This document shows positions 26,303 to 33,792 of a DNA stretch of 64,000 bases, one piece after another. The translations under genes were made by a program, and so were the position numbers. This DNA is from a virus. The notes beneath the pieces were generated by a model that made no database searches, was not told where the DNA came from, and saw nothing but the letters and a program-made list of their open reading frames with translations. Each line of letters starts with the position of its first letter. Position 1 is the first letter of the stretch. Where the stretch lies: the IMG/VR virus record IMGVR_UViG_3300017818_000007, positions 117,868-181,867 of that record; one strand, given 5' to 3'.

Positions 26303-27579
26303 GCCGCCTCTTTTAAATCATAGTGACAAGTAATACCGTGTGGTGCTTCAATTGATGTATCTGAATGAATAATCCATACAGTTTCACAATAGTTTTCATC
26401 ACCCCAGTTCCACGAATAGCCATCTGTGAACACTAGGAGTTTTCTAGGAGTAATACCTTCGTCCTTCATAAAACGCCAGTTAGCATCAAAGTCTGTACCA
26501 CCACCGCCGTGTAATTCATACTCCTCAATGCTTTCGCCGCTGTCTGGAGTAAAGTCTTGTACATTATACACTTCTGTATCAAAACACCATACTTTAATTT
26601 TATAATCGTCGTATTGATCACAAATGCCTTTTACTTCACTTAAAAAGTCTTGTGCTTCACGTGAACCAATTGAGCCTGACATATCAAGTGCAATACACAA
26701 GTCAATAGTATCATCAAAGTCCATACCAGGCAATACTGCGGAAGTATGCCAACCTTTACGTGAAGGACGCATGAATGAATAGTTGCTCTTAATAGTAGAT
26801 TGAATCTGCTGATTAAGGATTTCTCGCCAGTTCATTTTAGGCTCGGTAAGTTCCTTAATAATACGTTGTACACCTTTAGGAATATTACCAACACCAGCCG
26901 CCTGTGCAGATGAAATCATTGCTTCTTTCATTTCATCACGGATTTTACGTAGTTCTTCTTTTGAGTATGTAGGTTGTCCGCCTTTACCTTTTTTCTTTTT
27001 AGTTTTACCGTTAGGACCTTGGCCTTTACCTTTTTCCCAATCAATATGTTCATCAAGAAGTTTACCTAGTTGATCAAGTTGTTCTTGATCGTACTTTTGG
27101 TAGATGTCATCATACACAGCCTCTGATGCCCAACCATAATATTTAGGATCATGGAATGGTTTAACTTGTGTAATTACTTCACCAATCTTATGACGTACTA
27201 AATCACCGTTAACACAATAGTCGGCGGCGATGTTATAAATTTGTGGTTCACGATCATCACGACGTGTAAAGTGATCATATACACAGTGTAGGATTTCGTG
27301 ACCAAATAAGAACTCAGTTTGTTTTTGTGAAAGTGTTTCTACAAAGTTTTCGTTGTAGTAAAAATTACGACCATCAGTTGCCGCAGTTGCACACCAATCA
27401 GTTGCATCAATAATTTTAAGACGTGTAGCAAGATTACCAAAAAATGGTTGACGAATAAGTAGAGCAATACGAGCAGTTGTTAATTTTTCTAATACTTTTG
27501 CACTATTGATAGAAGGATCTTTTTCATAGATCTTACCATCTATCATTGTTTGTTCTACTGCGGTTGTTTCTTGTGACAT
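26299..27579 (-). CDS. VWA domain protein with N-terminal metallopeptidase-like domain (MoxR partner)
   Basis: 426 residues. Residues about 90-100 hold a zinc-peptidase HEILHCVYDH motif (HExxH plus a further His), as in the DUF2201/COG3864 metallopeptidase-like family. Residues about 170-200 are a lysine/glycine-rich linker. The C-terminal half is a VWA domain with an intact MIDAS: DMSGSIGS (DxSxS, about residue 298), a distal GGGGTDF threonine and FTDG aspartate. Such proteins work with MoxR-type AAA+ ATPases in insertion of metals or remodelling of complexes. The matching ATPase is at 29129-30223. Own promoter at 27607-27634 and a GGAG site before the ATG. Confidence 0.8.
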   Translation of the reverse strand: MSQETTAVEQTMIDGKIYEKDPSINSAKVLEKLTTARIALLIRQPFFGNLATRLKIIDATDWCATAATDGRNFYYNENFVETLSQKQTEFLFGHEILHCVYDHFTRRDDREPQIYNIAADYCVNGDLVRHKIGEVITQVKPFHDPKYYGWASEAVYDDIYQKYDQEQLDQLGKLLDEHIDWEKGKGQGPNGKTKKKKGKGGQPTYSKEELRKIRDEMKEAMISSAQAAGVGNIPKGVQRIIKELTEPKMNWREILNQQIQSTIKSNYSFMRPSRKGWHTSAVLPGMDFDDTIDLCIALDMSGSIGSREAQDFLSEVKGICDQYDDYKIKVWCFDTEVYNVQDFTPDSGESIEEYELHGGGGTDFDANWRFMKDEGITPRKLLVFTDGYSWNWGDENYCETVWIIHSDTSIEAPHGITCHYDLKEAA

Positions 27580-27606
27580 ATCTTACTCCTAACTAACTAT
27601 ACTTAT

Positions 27607-27634
27607 AGTATAGCATCATACACGGTTTTGTCAA
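27607..27634 (-). promoter_or_regulatory. Sigma70-type promoter for the VWA gene
   Basis: TTGACA (27629-27634), 16-base spacer, TATACT (27607-27612) on the minus strand, 28 bases before the ATG. The bases after the -10 (ATAGTTAG) resemble those downstream of the MoxR promoter. Confidence 0.75.
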
Positions 27635-27635
27635 C

Positions 27636-28211
27636 CTAGAATTTGGCTAAAAATTGGTTTTGCATATCCATTTTGGCTTGCAAATACGAGTAAGATTCTT
27701 CCAATTCGAGTGGAGAATATTCCCCTGGCTTAAACACATATTCTACTGCTGAACTTGGAAGTTTTGAAGTTTTAAGACCATCTCCAGCATCAATTACATA
27801 CGGAAGTAAGTCTGTTTTGGATATAATTGCTACTGCATCTTTATCGCAAATTAAAAGAAACTCTGCATATGATTCCGGAAGTGTTCGTCCTTCACTACTG
27901 CCACGCGAGTTCATAAGTTGTAGTTCTGCAACGTGTTTTCTTGGTTGTTTCTTTTTAGAAGTAAAAAGACTACCATCAGTGTATTTCATTTCGATTGTAA
28001 TACCGTTAGGTCCAATGTGATCAACACCTTCTTCATTTACATATCGTAAATCTTGATTACTAAAAAGTTCTAGTGCTTTTTCAAATAAATCACTTTTATC
28101 AAAACGAAGTTTACGTTCATTTAGTTCGTCACCCACTTGGTCTACAAGTGTCACAAACTTATTCCAATCTACGTTCCATCTTAGCCAATGTGCTAGTTCT
28201 TTTGTATTCAT
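27636..28211 (-). CDS. Nuclease-like protein, possible PD-(D/E)xK fold (first of a pair)
   Basis: 191 residues. The middle contains VDHIGPNG then TIEMKYTDG: an Asp, then nine residues later Glu-x-Lys, spaced as in PD-(D/E)xK restriction-type nucleases. The following strands (AELQLMNSRG, then EFLLICDKDAVAIIS) fit the fold's core. The N-terminus is helical. It overlaps the next gene upstream by four bases (ATGA), so the two are co-translated. No methyltransferase is nearby. The assignment rests on a short motif and could be wrong; a structural protein with a chance ExK is the main alternative. Confidence 0.4.
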   Translation of the reverse strand: MNTKELAHWLRWNVDWNKFVTLVDQVGDELNERKLRFDKSDLFEKALELFSNQDLRYVNEEGVDHIGPNGITIEMKYTDGSLFTSKKKQPRKHVAELQLMNSRGSSEGRTLPESYAEFLLICDKDAVAIISKTDLLPYVIDAGDGLKTSKLPSSAVEYVFKPGEYSPLELEESYSYLQAKMDMQNQFLAKF

Positions 28212-29026
28212 TTTTTAGAATTAATCCATTTAATTACTTGTTCGCTGTTCCCTGCGAAAATTCTATCTGAGTGTTCGGCAATCAAAGCATTCATTTCATC
28301 TAGATGATTTTCTCCTGCTTCACCGTCTACTTGTACAAAGAACAATTTTTTATCATTGTGTTTATCACAGTATTTTTTTGACTCTTGAATAAAAGATTTT
28401 GATTCACCTACTTGATGTACAGAAGTCACAGATCCTTCTGGACCACTGTATTTTAAAAACCCATAAGCATCTAAACTAGGAATATATGCGTCTACACTTC
28501 TTGCAAACTTTTTGTTTTCAACATCTTTTTTATTTTGTATCTCACCGTTAGCAACAGTGTATTCACCGTTAACTGGTTTATCAACAGCAATACCTGTATA
28601 CTTACGAAGCATTTCTAACTGTACATCTTCGTCAATTGATTGTCTTGTTGCGTCTCGACAGTAGTCAATTTGAATCCACGGGTGAGAGTCTAAATATATT
28701 TGTGACATTTTTTTGATGTCTGTAAACGTAATTTTATCTTCGTCACTAATACCTCTGTAAGAACAGTTCTTTGAAATACGTGAAAAGATAGTGTTCATAA
28801 CATTAGTGACATTGCGTCTTGTTGGAGTATCAATTGTTTTATCTCGACACTTCCATTTAATTTCGTTTTTAGAATTACGGGTCTTTTCAACTGCTAGTTC
28901 ATTTCCAGCAATTATTTCCCAAATTGATTTATCTTCTATTAGGTTAGATTGATTAGTTGCTTCACGACTTTTAATAATATTGTGAGCACCGTTTGTATTT
29001 TCGATTATGATTTGTTTTGACACCAT
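28208..29026 (-). CDS. Restriction-endonuclease-like protein (second of a pair)
   Basis: 272 residues. The C-terminal half reads like a type II restriction nuclease core: a GFLKYSG strand, VHQVGESKSFIQES (ExK), then KLFFVQVDGEAGENHLDEM and DRIFAGNSEQVIKWI. The N-terminal half is charged and helical with an IDYCRDATRQS segment that might contact DNA. Its own promoter (29054-29082) is a strong early type. With its overlapping partner it sits between a MoxR ATPase and its VWA partner. The nuclease call is tentative: motif based and without a clear catalytic Asp. Confidence 0.4.
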   Translation of the reverse strand: MVSKQIIIENTNGAHNIIKSREATNQSNLIEDKSIWEIIAGNELAVEKTRNSKNEIKWKCRDKTIDTPTRRNVTNVMNTIFSRISKNCSYRGISDEDKITFTDIKKMSQIYLDSHPWIQIDYCRDATRQSIDEDVQLEMLRKYTGIAVDKPVNGEYTVANGEIQNKKDVENKKFARSVDAYIPSLDAYGFLKYSGPEGSVTSVHQVGESKSFIQESKKYCDKHNDKKLFFVQVDGEAGENHLDEMNALIAEHSDRIFAGNSEQVIKWINSKK

Positions 29027-29053
29027 AATTCCCCATTTCTTAATTTATAGTAT

Positions 29054-29082
29054 ATTTTAGCAAATTATAATGTAGATGTCAA
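29054..29082 (-). promoter_or_regulatory. Sigma70-type promoter for the nuclease-like pair
   Basis: TTGACA (29077-29082), exactly 17 bases, TAAAAT (29054-29059) on the minus strand, 28 bases before the ATG at 29026. It lies just after the MoxR terminator. Confidence 0.75.
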
Positions 29083-29102
29083 GTCTTTTGGTAAAATAGA
29101 AT

Positions 29103-29122
29103 GGGGGATCCGAAGATCCCCC
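29103..29122 (-). terminator. UUCG-loop terminator after the MoxR gene
   Basis: Minus-strand hairpin: eight-base stem GGGGGATC/GATCCCCC with a TTCG loop, followed by ATTCTATTTT. It separates the MoxR transcript from the nuclease-like pair. Confidence 0.8.
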
Positions 29123-29128
29123 TAGTAG

Positions 29129-30223
29129 TTAGGATGCCATTGCGGCTTGAACATACTTGCCGTATTTGTCATGAAAACGATCAAAGTTTTTAAGATCCTT
29201 TGGACTGAATGGAAGTTTGTAAGTTGTAATTGCTACCCTTACACCCATCACAACAAGTTCAGTTTCAAAGTTATCCATCATAAATCCAAAGAAGTTATCT
29301 GCCATAGCATTCCACCCTTTTTCTTTACGTTTGAACGCTTCTTGAAGTTCATAGCACATTGAAACAGTTAACGAGTACATAGCACTGATATCTGTAGTCT
29401 CCATGCTTTTCACTTTACCGGACAAGATGTCCGTAGGATTTGGCAGTTTTGAAGCAACCTTACGGTGTGCCGCAAACTTTACTGCCAAGCCTTCACCAAC
29501 GGCGCCTGCCACGAGGTCTGTCAACGTGTTTTCTGACAGGTCATCGTCGAGAAGTTCGCTCACGAAACTCCACGAACGTGGAGTAGCAAATGCACGTGAA
29601 CTGCTCTTAGGATCAAAGTCATATAGATCCTGTTTTGCAAAAGAGCAATAACCAACTACATCTGCGTGAATTTTGTTTTCAGTTGCCCACTGCAACCAAT
29701 CTTCAAAGTCTACTCGCATTTCTAAATGCAAGAAACGGTTAGCCAACGGAGCCGGCATACGATAAGTGACACCTTTATCAGTTTCACGATTACCTGCCGC
29801 TACAATCATTACGTTGTCTGGAAGTTTATAAGTACCAACTCTACGATTAAGAACTAGTTGGTATGCCGCCGCTTGTACTGCCGGCGATGCAGAGTTCATT
29901 TCGTCCATAAACAGAACGATATGTTTAAACTGTTTTGCCATTTCTTCGTCTGGAAGTTCTACTGGCGGTGCCCATTTCATTGTATTATCATTGGCCGCGT
30001 AATAAGGCATACCTTTGATATCTGTTGGATCCCACAATGAAAGTCGAATATCAATTAGATGTGAATCTTCAAAACTGTTAGTAATTTGACTAACAATATC
30101 TGATTTACCAATGCCTGGAGGACCCCATAAAAATACTGGACGGCCTTTAGCCATTGCGTGTTTAAGTGCCACTTTCGCTTCGTTTGGAGTGACTGTACGT
30201 GCTTCTGTTGCTTGTGTTGACAT
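29129..30223 (-). CDS. MoxR/CobS-like AAA+ ATPase
   Basis: 364 residues. Walker A GPPGIGKS near residue 35, Walker B VLFMDEMNSA near 105, sensor-1 VAAGN near 145 and an arginine-containing LANRF segment after it: the layout of AAA_5/MoxR ATPases. T4-like marine phages carry related genes annotated cobS (cobaltochelatase subunit). Here a VWA/metallopeptidase gene lies 1.5 kb downstream, the usual partner of MoxR ATPases. The pair probably forms a chaperone-like remodelling machine, but the client is unknown. Expressed from its own promoter (30262-30289) and closed by its own terminator. Confidence 0.85.
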   Translation of the reverse strand: MSTQATEARTVTPNEAKVALKHAMAKGRPVFLWGPPGIGKSDIVSQITNSFEDSHLIDIRLSLWDPTDIKGMPYYAANDNTMKWAPPVELPDEEMAKQFKHIVLFMDEMNSASPAVQAAAYQLVLNRRVGTYKLPDNVMIVAAGNRETDKGVTYRMPAPLANRFLHLEMRVDFEDWLQWATENKIHADVVGYCSFAKQDLYDFDPKSSSRAFATPRSWSFVSELLDDDLSENTLTDLVAGAVGEGLAVKFAAHRKVASKLPNPTDILSGKVKSMETTDISAMYSLTVSMCYELQEAFKRKEKGWNAMADNFFGFMMDNFETELVVMGVRVAITTYKLPFSPKDLKNFDRFHDKYGKYVQAAMAS

Positions 30224-30261
30224 AAGTTTTACCTCTTTGTTTAATTCCTAACTATAAGTAT

Positions 30262-30289
30262 ATAATACACTCATTAGAGGAATTGTCAA
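30262..30289 (-). promoter_or_regulatory. Sigma70-type promoter for the MoxR gene
   Basis: TTGACA (30284-30289), 16-base spacer, TATTAT (30262-30267) on the minus strand. An AGAGG ribosome-binding site precedes the ATG. Confidence 0.7.
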
Positions 30290-30303
30290 CTGTTTTTTAG
30301 GAT

Positions 30304-30328
30304 ATTTTGGAAAAAACCTGTCCAAAAT
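30304..30328. other. Perfect 8-base inverted repeat in the MoxR upstream region
   Basis: ATTTTGGA (30304-30311) and TCCAAAAT (30321-30328) flank a nine-base loop, between the stop of the 127-aa gene and the MoxR promoter. No T-run follows on the minus strand, so it is not a standard terminator. It could be an operator or a weak terminator. Confidence 0.35.
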
Positions 30329-30335
30329 GAACAGA

Positions 30336-30719
30336 TTAATCTAATTCTTTAGCCATAGCACGGGCAAGACCGTACTGTTTAATATCTCCGGCAAACATCA
30401 TTAGATTTAATGCCATTTTTTCGCTAAGAACATAAATGCGTTTTTTAGTCACGTAATACGGACAATCAATAAATTCATCTAAGTAAAGAAATACTTGAGG
30501 TGTAAATTGTATATCGTTAGGAAAATGTATTTCGTGTGTTTGTATATCTGCCTCGCTTACTACAAAGTCAAAGCCTTCTTTTGTTAAACGTAAACCGCTA
30601 TCACCTTTTGCTCTGATATTTTGCCACCAAAGCATATGATGTTTTTTAATGCTTTCTTCGTCTGTTTCTTTATCTGCGGCGAAGAGAAATGTTTTAGTGT
30701 ATGCTGTCTTTTTATCCAT
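30336..30719 (-). CDS. Conserved hypothetical protein, 127 aa
   Basis: Mixed alpha/beta, soluble. Notable segments are HHMLWWQNIRAKGD, GLRLTKEGFDFV and a C-terminal FAGDIKQYGLARAMAKELD helix. The WWQNIR/GLRLT arrangement recurs, as far as I recall, in small proteins of T4-like phages, but I cannot name a function. Start overlaps the upstream stop by one base (TAATG). Confidence 0.6.
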   Translation of the reverse strand: MDKKTAYTKTFLFAADKETDEESIKKHHMLWWQNIRAKGDSGLRLTKEGFDFVVSEADIQTHEIHFPNDIQFTPQVFLYLDEFIDCPYYVTKKRIYVLSEKMALNLMMFAGDIKQYGLARAMAKELD

Positions 30720-31000
30720 TAAAGAACTTTACCGTTGGTTAATTCTATAACTTTAAACTCGTCTGTATTAAACAGTTTGTTTAATTTTTTTGCTAGATTA
30801 TGAGCGTGTCCTGGATTTGAAAAAGAAACCTTTTTATATTTTGGACCTGGAGTTGGCGAAACTGAATTTGAACTTTTCAAATTAAAAGGTTTGCCTTGAT
30901 AGAATACTGCCCATATAGCATCAGCGGCAAGAACTTCTTCGCTTCTAAATGTATTCTTATCAGTGTACTTTAATAGTACTGTTGGTTTAGGTCTACTCAT
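30719..31000 (-). CDS. Hypothetical protein, 93 aa
   Basis: Basic small protein (PKPTVLLKYTDKNTF; then GPKYKKVSFSNPGHAHNLAKKLNKLF). A GHAH motif sits near residue 65. An AAAGGAAA site precedes the ATG and an ATAAATA motif lies 31 bases upstream. No known domain. Confidence 0.55.
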   Translation of the reverse strand: MSRPKPTVLLKYTDKNTFRSEEVLAADAIWAVFYQGKPFNLKSSNSVSPTPGPKYKKVSFSNPGHAHNLAKKLNKLFNTDEFKVIELTNGKVL

Positions 31001-31030
31001 ATACGCAATTTCCTTTATTAACTACGTATA

Positions 31031-31037
31031 TATTTAT
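31031..31037 (-). promoter_or_regulatory. Late-promoter-like motif ATAAATA
   Basis: ATAAATA on the minus strand in the 43-base gap before the 93-aa gene; it resembles the T4 late element TATAAATA. No -35 box is visible. Confidence 0.35.
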
Positions 31038-31043
31038 CAAAAA

Positions 31044-31265
31044 TTAGAGTTTTCCGCCATCCATTTGTACTGTAATCTCAGGTTCTACAGGCTGTTGATT
31101 ATCCTGTAATTCAACTAAACGTGCCATTACCATGCTAACACTGTCTGCTAGGTCGCGATATTGTTTGGCATCTAGTTTAATGTCTTTTGCAGATGTTCTT
31201 TGTGCTATACGTACAGCCTGTAAGAAGTTTTCTATTGCTAGTGTATTAAGATTGCTTCGAGACAC
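31044..31265 (-). CDS. Small hypothetical protein, 73 aa
   Basis: Starts with GTG inside the end of the upstream gene (20-base overlap); no later start gives a sensible length. Almost wholly helical (NTLAIENFLQAVRIAQRT; YRDLADSVSMVMARLVELQ), so likely a coiled coil or small helical bundle. Function unknown. Confidence 0.55.
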   Translation of the reverse strand: MSRSNLNTLAIENFLQAVRIAQRTSAKDIKLDAKQYRDLADSVSMVMARLVELQDNQQPVEPEITVQMDGGKL

Positions 31266-31716
31266 GGGCCAATGTTTCCTTCATTTCTAAGTCAGTTGTA
31301 AACGGACCTTCAAAGTTGTATCGCTGTAATGTAATAAGTTTAGGACAAAAACTTTTAACCCATCCTTTGTCAAATCTAATACAGTAATAACCTGCACAAT
31401 AAAGGCTTTTAGATTTTCTACTTTTGCTAAACAGTGGTAAACCTTTTTTAACATCATATAGAGGGTTGTAAGGTTTAGTGCTTGTTGGATAGTTATATAC
31501 TTCGTGTTTTTGTTCTTTTTGTTCAATCTTTTTAAATGCTTGTTCAAAGAAGTTGTCGCCAAAAGTTTTATGTACTTCTTCAATATTTTCAAAACGAACT
31601 TTTTCTAAACCTCGAATAAAGTAATAACAATTTGTATCTTTTTGTAGAGTTCCAACTTTACGTCCTCTATCTTGTACAATCCAAAATTTATTAGGCACTA
31701 ACTGTTTTGCTAACAT
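31246..31716 (-). CDS. Conserved hypothetical protein, 156 aa
   Basis: The start is set by a strong GGAGG five bases before the ATG at 31716; an ATG seven codons upstream lacks a site. Residues 1-45 form a beta domain (NKFWIVQDRGRKVGTL, NCYYFIRG). The middle is lysine-rich, and the C-terminus contains paired cysteines and aromatics (YCAGYYCIRFD). Overlaps the exonuclease gene by 26 bases. No named family recognised. Confidence 0.6.
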   Translation of the reverse strand: MLAKQLVPNKFWIVQDRGRKVGTLQKDTNCYYFIRGLEKVRFENIEEVHKTFGDNFFEQAFKKIEQKEQKHEVYNYPTSTKPYNPLYDVKKGLPLFSKSRKSKSLYCAGYYCIRFDKGWVKSFCPKLITLQRYNFEGPFTTDLEMKETLARVSKQS

Positions 31717-32704
31717 ATTTCCCTCCATATCGTGCATTTAATGGCTCAGCAAACGATTGAGCCTGTTCTGTTATTTTAACAAGATCGTAAGAGCCAGCAA
31801 ACTTAACTAGTCTAATACCAACTTGTTGTACTGCTTCTTTTTGCTGTATTGTTTCAGCAATAGTTGAAGCAATAATCTCTTTAATTTCTGTAGGTTGTGC
31901 AGACAAATCACAGAGTGTGACATTTCTTTCGTAGTCGTCTAATACCCTATGTTCATCGCCATTATGATCAACCCAACGTTGTAGCATAAGATTGTTCCAA
32001 TTATAACCTTTTGCTGTCTTATCCTCGAACGCTTCAAGTAATCCAACTTTGTTCTTTGTACCTTTCTTGCGAACGCCTGGGTAGGCTGAGAATACGTTAT
32101 CACTTGTATCACCTCTCATACATTTTTCAAATAGCAACCATTCGGGATTAGGTGCACCCTTAGGTTCTTTAGTTTTTTTATCTATTATTTCTTTGCCTTT
32201 TTCATCAAAATAGCCTTCGTTTGTAATGGTTGTCTTCATAACACCATTATACTGTTTAACATTAGGTGCAATAAGTTGTGCAAAGTCACCGTCTGTACTA
32301 ATAATAATATGGTTGTCTTCAGGATGACTCTGTATCCAGCCTGCAATCAAATCATCTGCTTCTAGTTGCGGGTGTTGTAATACTGTTGCATTTGTTTTAT
32401 TTTGTAAAAAGTCTTTAAACTCGTCAAATGTTTCCCAGAATATAGTTTCTTCTTCTTGTTGCGAAGGTGTTAAAGCGTCACGTGATTCTTGACGATTACG
32501 TTTATATGGCTCGTAAAAGTCCTTGCGCCAACTACGACCTTCTAGACAAAATACTACGTGATTGCCGTCAAAGTCTTTCCATGCCTTGCGAATACTTTGT
32601 AGAGTTGTATGCAATGCCATACCAATTTTAATTTCAGCATCACCTCTTACGGCGTGCCTAGCACGGAAAAATGTGTTTGCTGTGTCTACAAGTATATAAT
32701 TCAT
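31691..32704 (-). CDS. 5'-3' exonuclease / T4 RNase H-like flap nuclease
   Basis: 337 residues. The FEN/5'-nuclease signature is clear: MNYILVDTANTFFRAR (metal-binding Asp), EADDLIAGW (about residue 126), ISTDGDFAQLI (about 145) and GDTSDNVF (about 205). T4 RNase H, of similar length, removes RNA primers and flaps from lagging strands; the same job is likely here. The C-terminal 80 residues are helical. It is the only clear replication nuclease in the window. Confidence 0.88.
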   Translation of the reverse strand: MNYILVDTANTFFRARHAVRGDAEIKIGMALHTTLQSIRKAWKDFDGNHVVFCLEGRSWRKDFYEPYKRNRQESRDALTPSQQEEETIFWETFDEFKDFLQNKTNATVLQHPQLEADDLIAGWIQSHPEDNHIIISTDGDFAQLIAPNVKQYNGVMKTTITNEGYFDEKGKEIIDKKTKEPKGAPNPEWLLFEKCMRGDTSDNVFSAYPGVRKKGTKNKVGLLEAFEDKTAKGYNWNNLMLQRWVDHNGDEHRVLDDYERNVTLCDLSAQPTEIKEIIASTIAETIQQKEAVQQVGIRLVKFAGSYDLVKITEQAQSFAEPLNARYGGKYVSKTVSA

Positions 32705-32713
32705 ATTCTATTC

Positions 32714-33382
32714 CTATACTGTTTTAAGTTGAACTGCTTTGTCTAAATCTTCTAGCGGAGCAAATCCATGATCAAACAAATCAAATGCTATACTAACTCG
32801 TTTGTTGTTTTGTTGATGTTCTGGTACACTATGCAATACATAACTTGAAAACAATGTAAGTCCACCTTTAACATTTTCAAAACCAACTTTAACGTGCTCA
32901 TCTACAGGACAATAGTATATAGTCTGAGTATCATAGTTGTCAAGATGAATATTTCCACTTAGATAAGAAAAGTTTTGAGCACCATGACCGTGTTTAGTAA
33001 TAGGTTGTCCCTTATGAACAACATTTGCCCAACTAAACATATATAAGTTTCTAACTGTGGTACTATTAGTATGCATATATTGTATGTATTGTTCTTTAAT
33101 CCAATGCAACAGGTTCATAAACTGTGGAATGTTTTGTGTAATTTGAAATAAATTATATGCACTGTATTGTGCAGTTAAACTATTTTCCCCCAAACCAGTA
33201 CCGCCATCGCCACCGTCACTGTTTTTCTTTAAAGTTTTAATAAGTTTTTCTTCGTTATCGATTAACCAATTTCTGATAAAATCAATATCTTCTGAATTAG
33301 GATATACAGCATTCCAAAATGGAATATTCCATGTAGGAGCATATTCGTTAATAGGGTGTATGCTTTTCCAAACTTGTAGCAT
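32714..33382 (-). CDS. 2OG-Fe(II) oxygenase superfamily protein, 222 aa
   Basis: The C-terminal 110 residues hold SWANVVHKG, TKHGHGAQN (HxH-type iron ligands, about residue 131), a GNIHLDN strand, GGLTLFSSYVLHSVPEH (third histidine, about 190) and the KRVSIAFDLF closing strand with the 2OG-binding arginine. This matches the phage-rich 2OG-FeII_Oxy_5-like group. The N-terminal half is aromatic-rich and unassigned. Start overlaps by one base with the gene downstream in a tight run. Substrate unknown. Confidence 0.72.
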   Translation of the reverse strand: MLQVWKSIHPINEYAPTWNIPFWNAVYPNSEDIDFIRNWLIDNEEKLIKTLKKNSDGGDGGTGLGENSLTAQYSAYNLFQITQNIPQFMNLLHWIKEQYIQYMHTNSTTVRNLYMFSWANVVHKGQPITKHGHGAQNFSYLSGNIHLDNYDTQTIYYCPVDEHVKVGFENVKGGLTLFSSYVLHSVPEHQQNNKRVSIAFDLFDHGFAPLEDLDKAVQLKTV

Positions 33383-33753
33383 TAACTAATCTCCGATTTA
33401 CCGTCACCTAAATCTTTTGTATTGATGTATCCTGCACCCATCTTTGCCTCCACAGATGCAACACCTTCATCACGTGCAATATTTCCGCAAAGTTCTTTAA
33501 ACCAAGCGTCAACAATTTCTTCTTCGCTATCACCTTGATAGCCATTTAGTCTTAAGTCACGAACAAAGTATTCATTCCAGTCAAGTTCAAAAAATCCGTT
33601 GCGTGGATTATCTTTCTTCATTTCAACATTAAGAACTGCTACATATGGCTCTTTCTTTTTAGTTGCCTCTGCTTTTGCATCAGTTCCTTTTTCTTTTGAT
33701 ACAGAAGCAGGTACGTGATTTTTATCAAACATTTTTTTAAGTTTATCTAACAT
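33382..33753 (-). CDS. Conserved hypothetical protein, 123 aa
   Basis: N-terminal 35 residues are lysine-rich and disordered; residues 36-110 form a compact domain (YVAVLNVEMKKDNP, GFFELDWNEYF, DAWFKELCGNIARDEG). An AGGA site precedes the ATG. I recall similar proteins in T4-like marine phages but no function. Stop and start are fused with the oxygenase gene (TAATG). Confidence 0.6.
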   Translation of the reverse strand: MLDKLKKMFDKNHVPASVSKEKGTDAKAEATKKKEPYVAVLNVEMKKDNPRNGFFELDWNEYFVRDLRLNGYQGDSEEEIVDAWFKELCGNIARDEGVASVEAKMGAGYINTKDLGDGKSEIS

Positions 33754-33792
33754 TATAGTCCTGCCTTTCTTGCTTTTTCGTCGAGTGTTTCA

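Noticed and set aside
29129-30223. Calling the ATPase CobS and inferring cobalamin synthesis
   Set aside because: The sequence supports a MoxR-family ATPase, but no cobN is visible and the partner is a DUF2201-type VWA protein; the cobalt role is not supported here.
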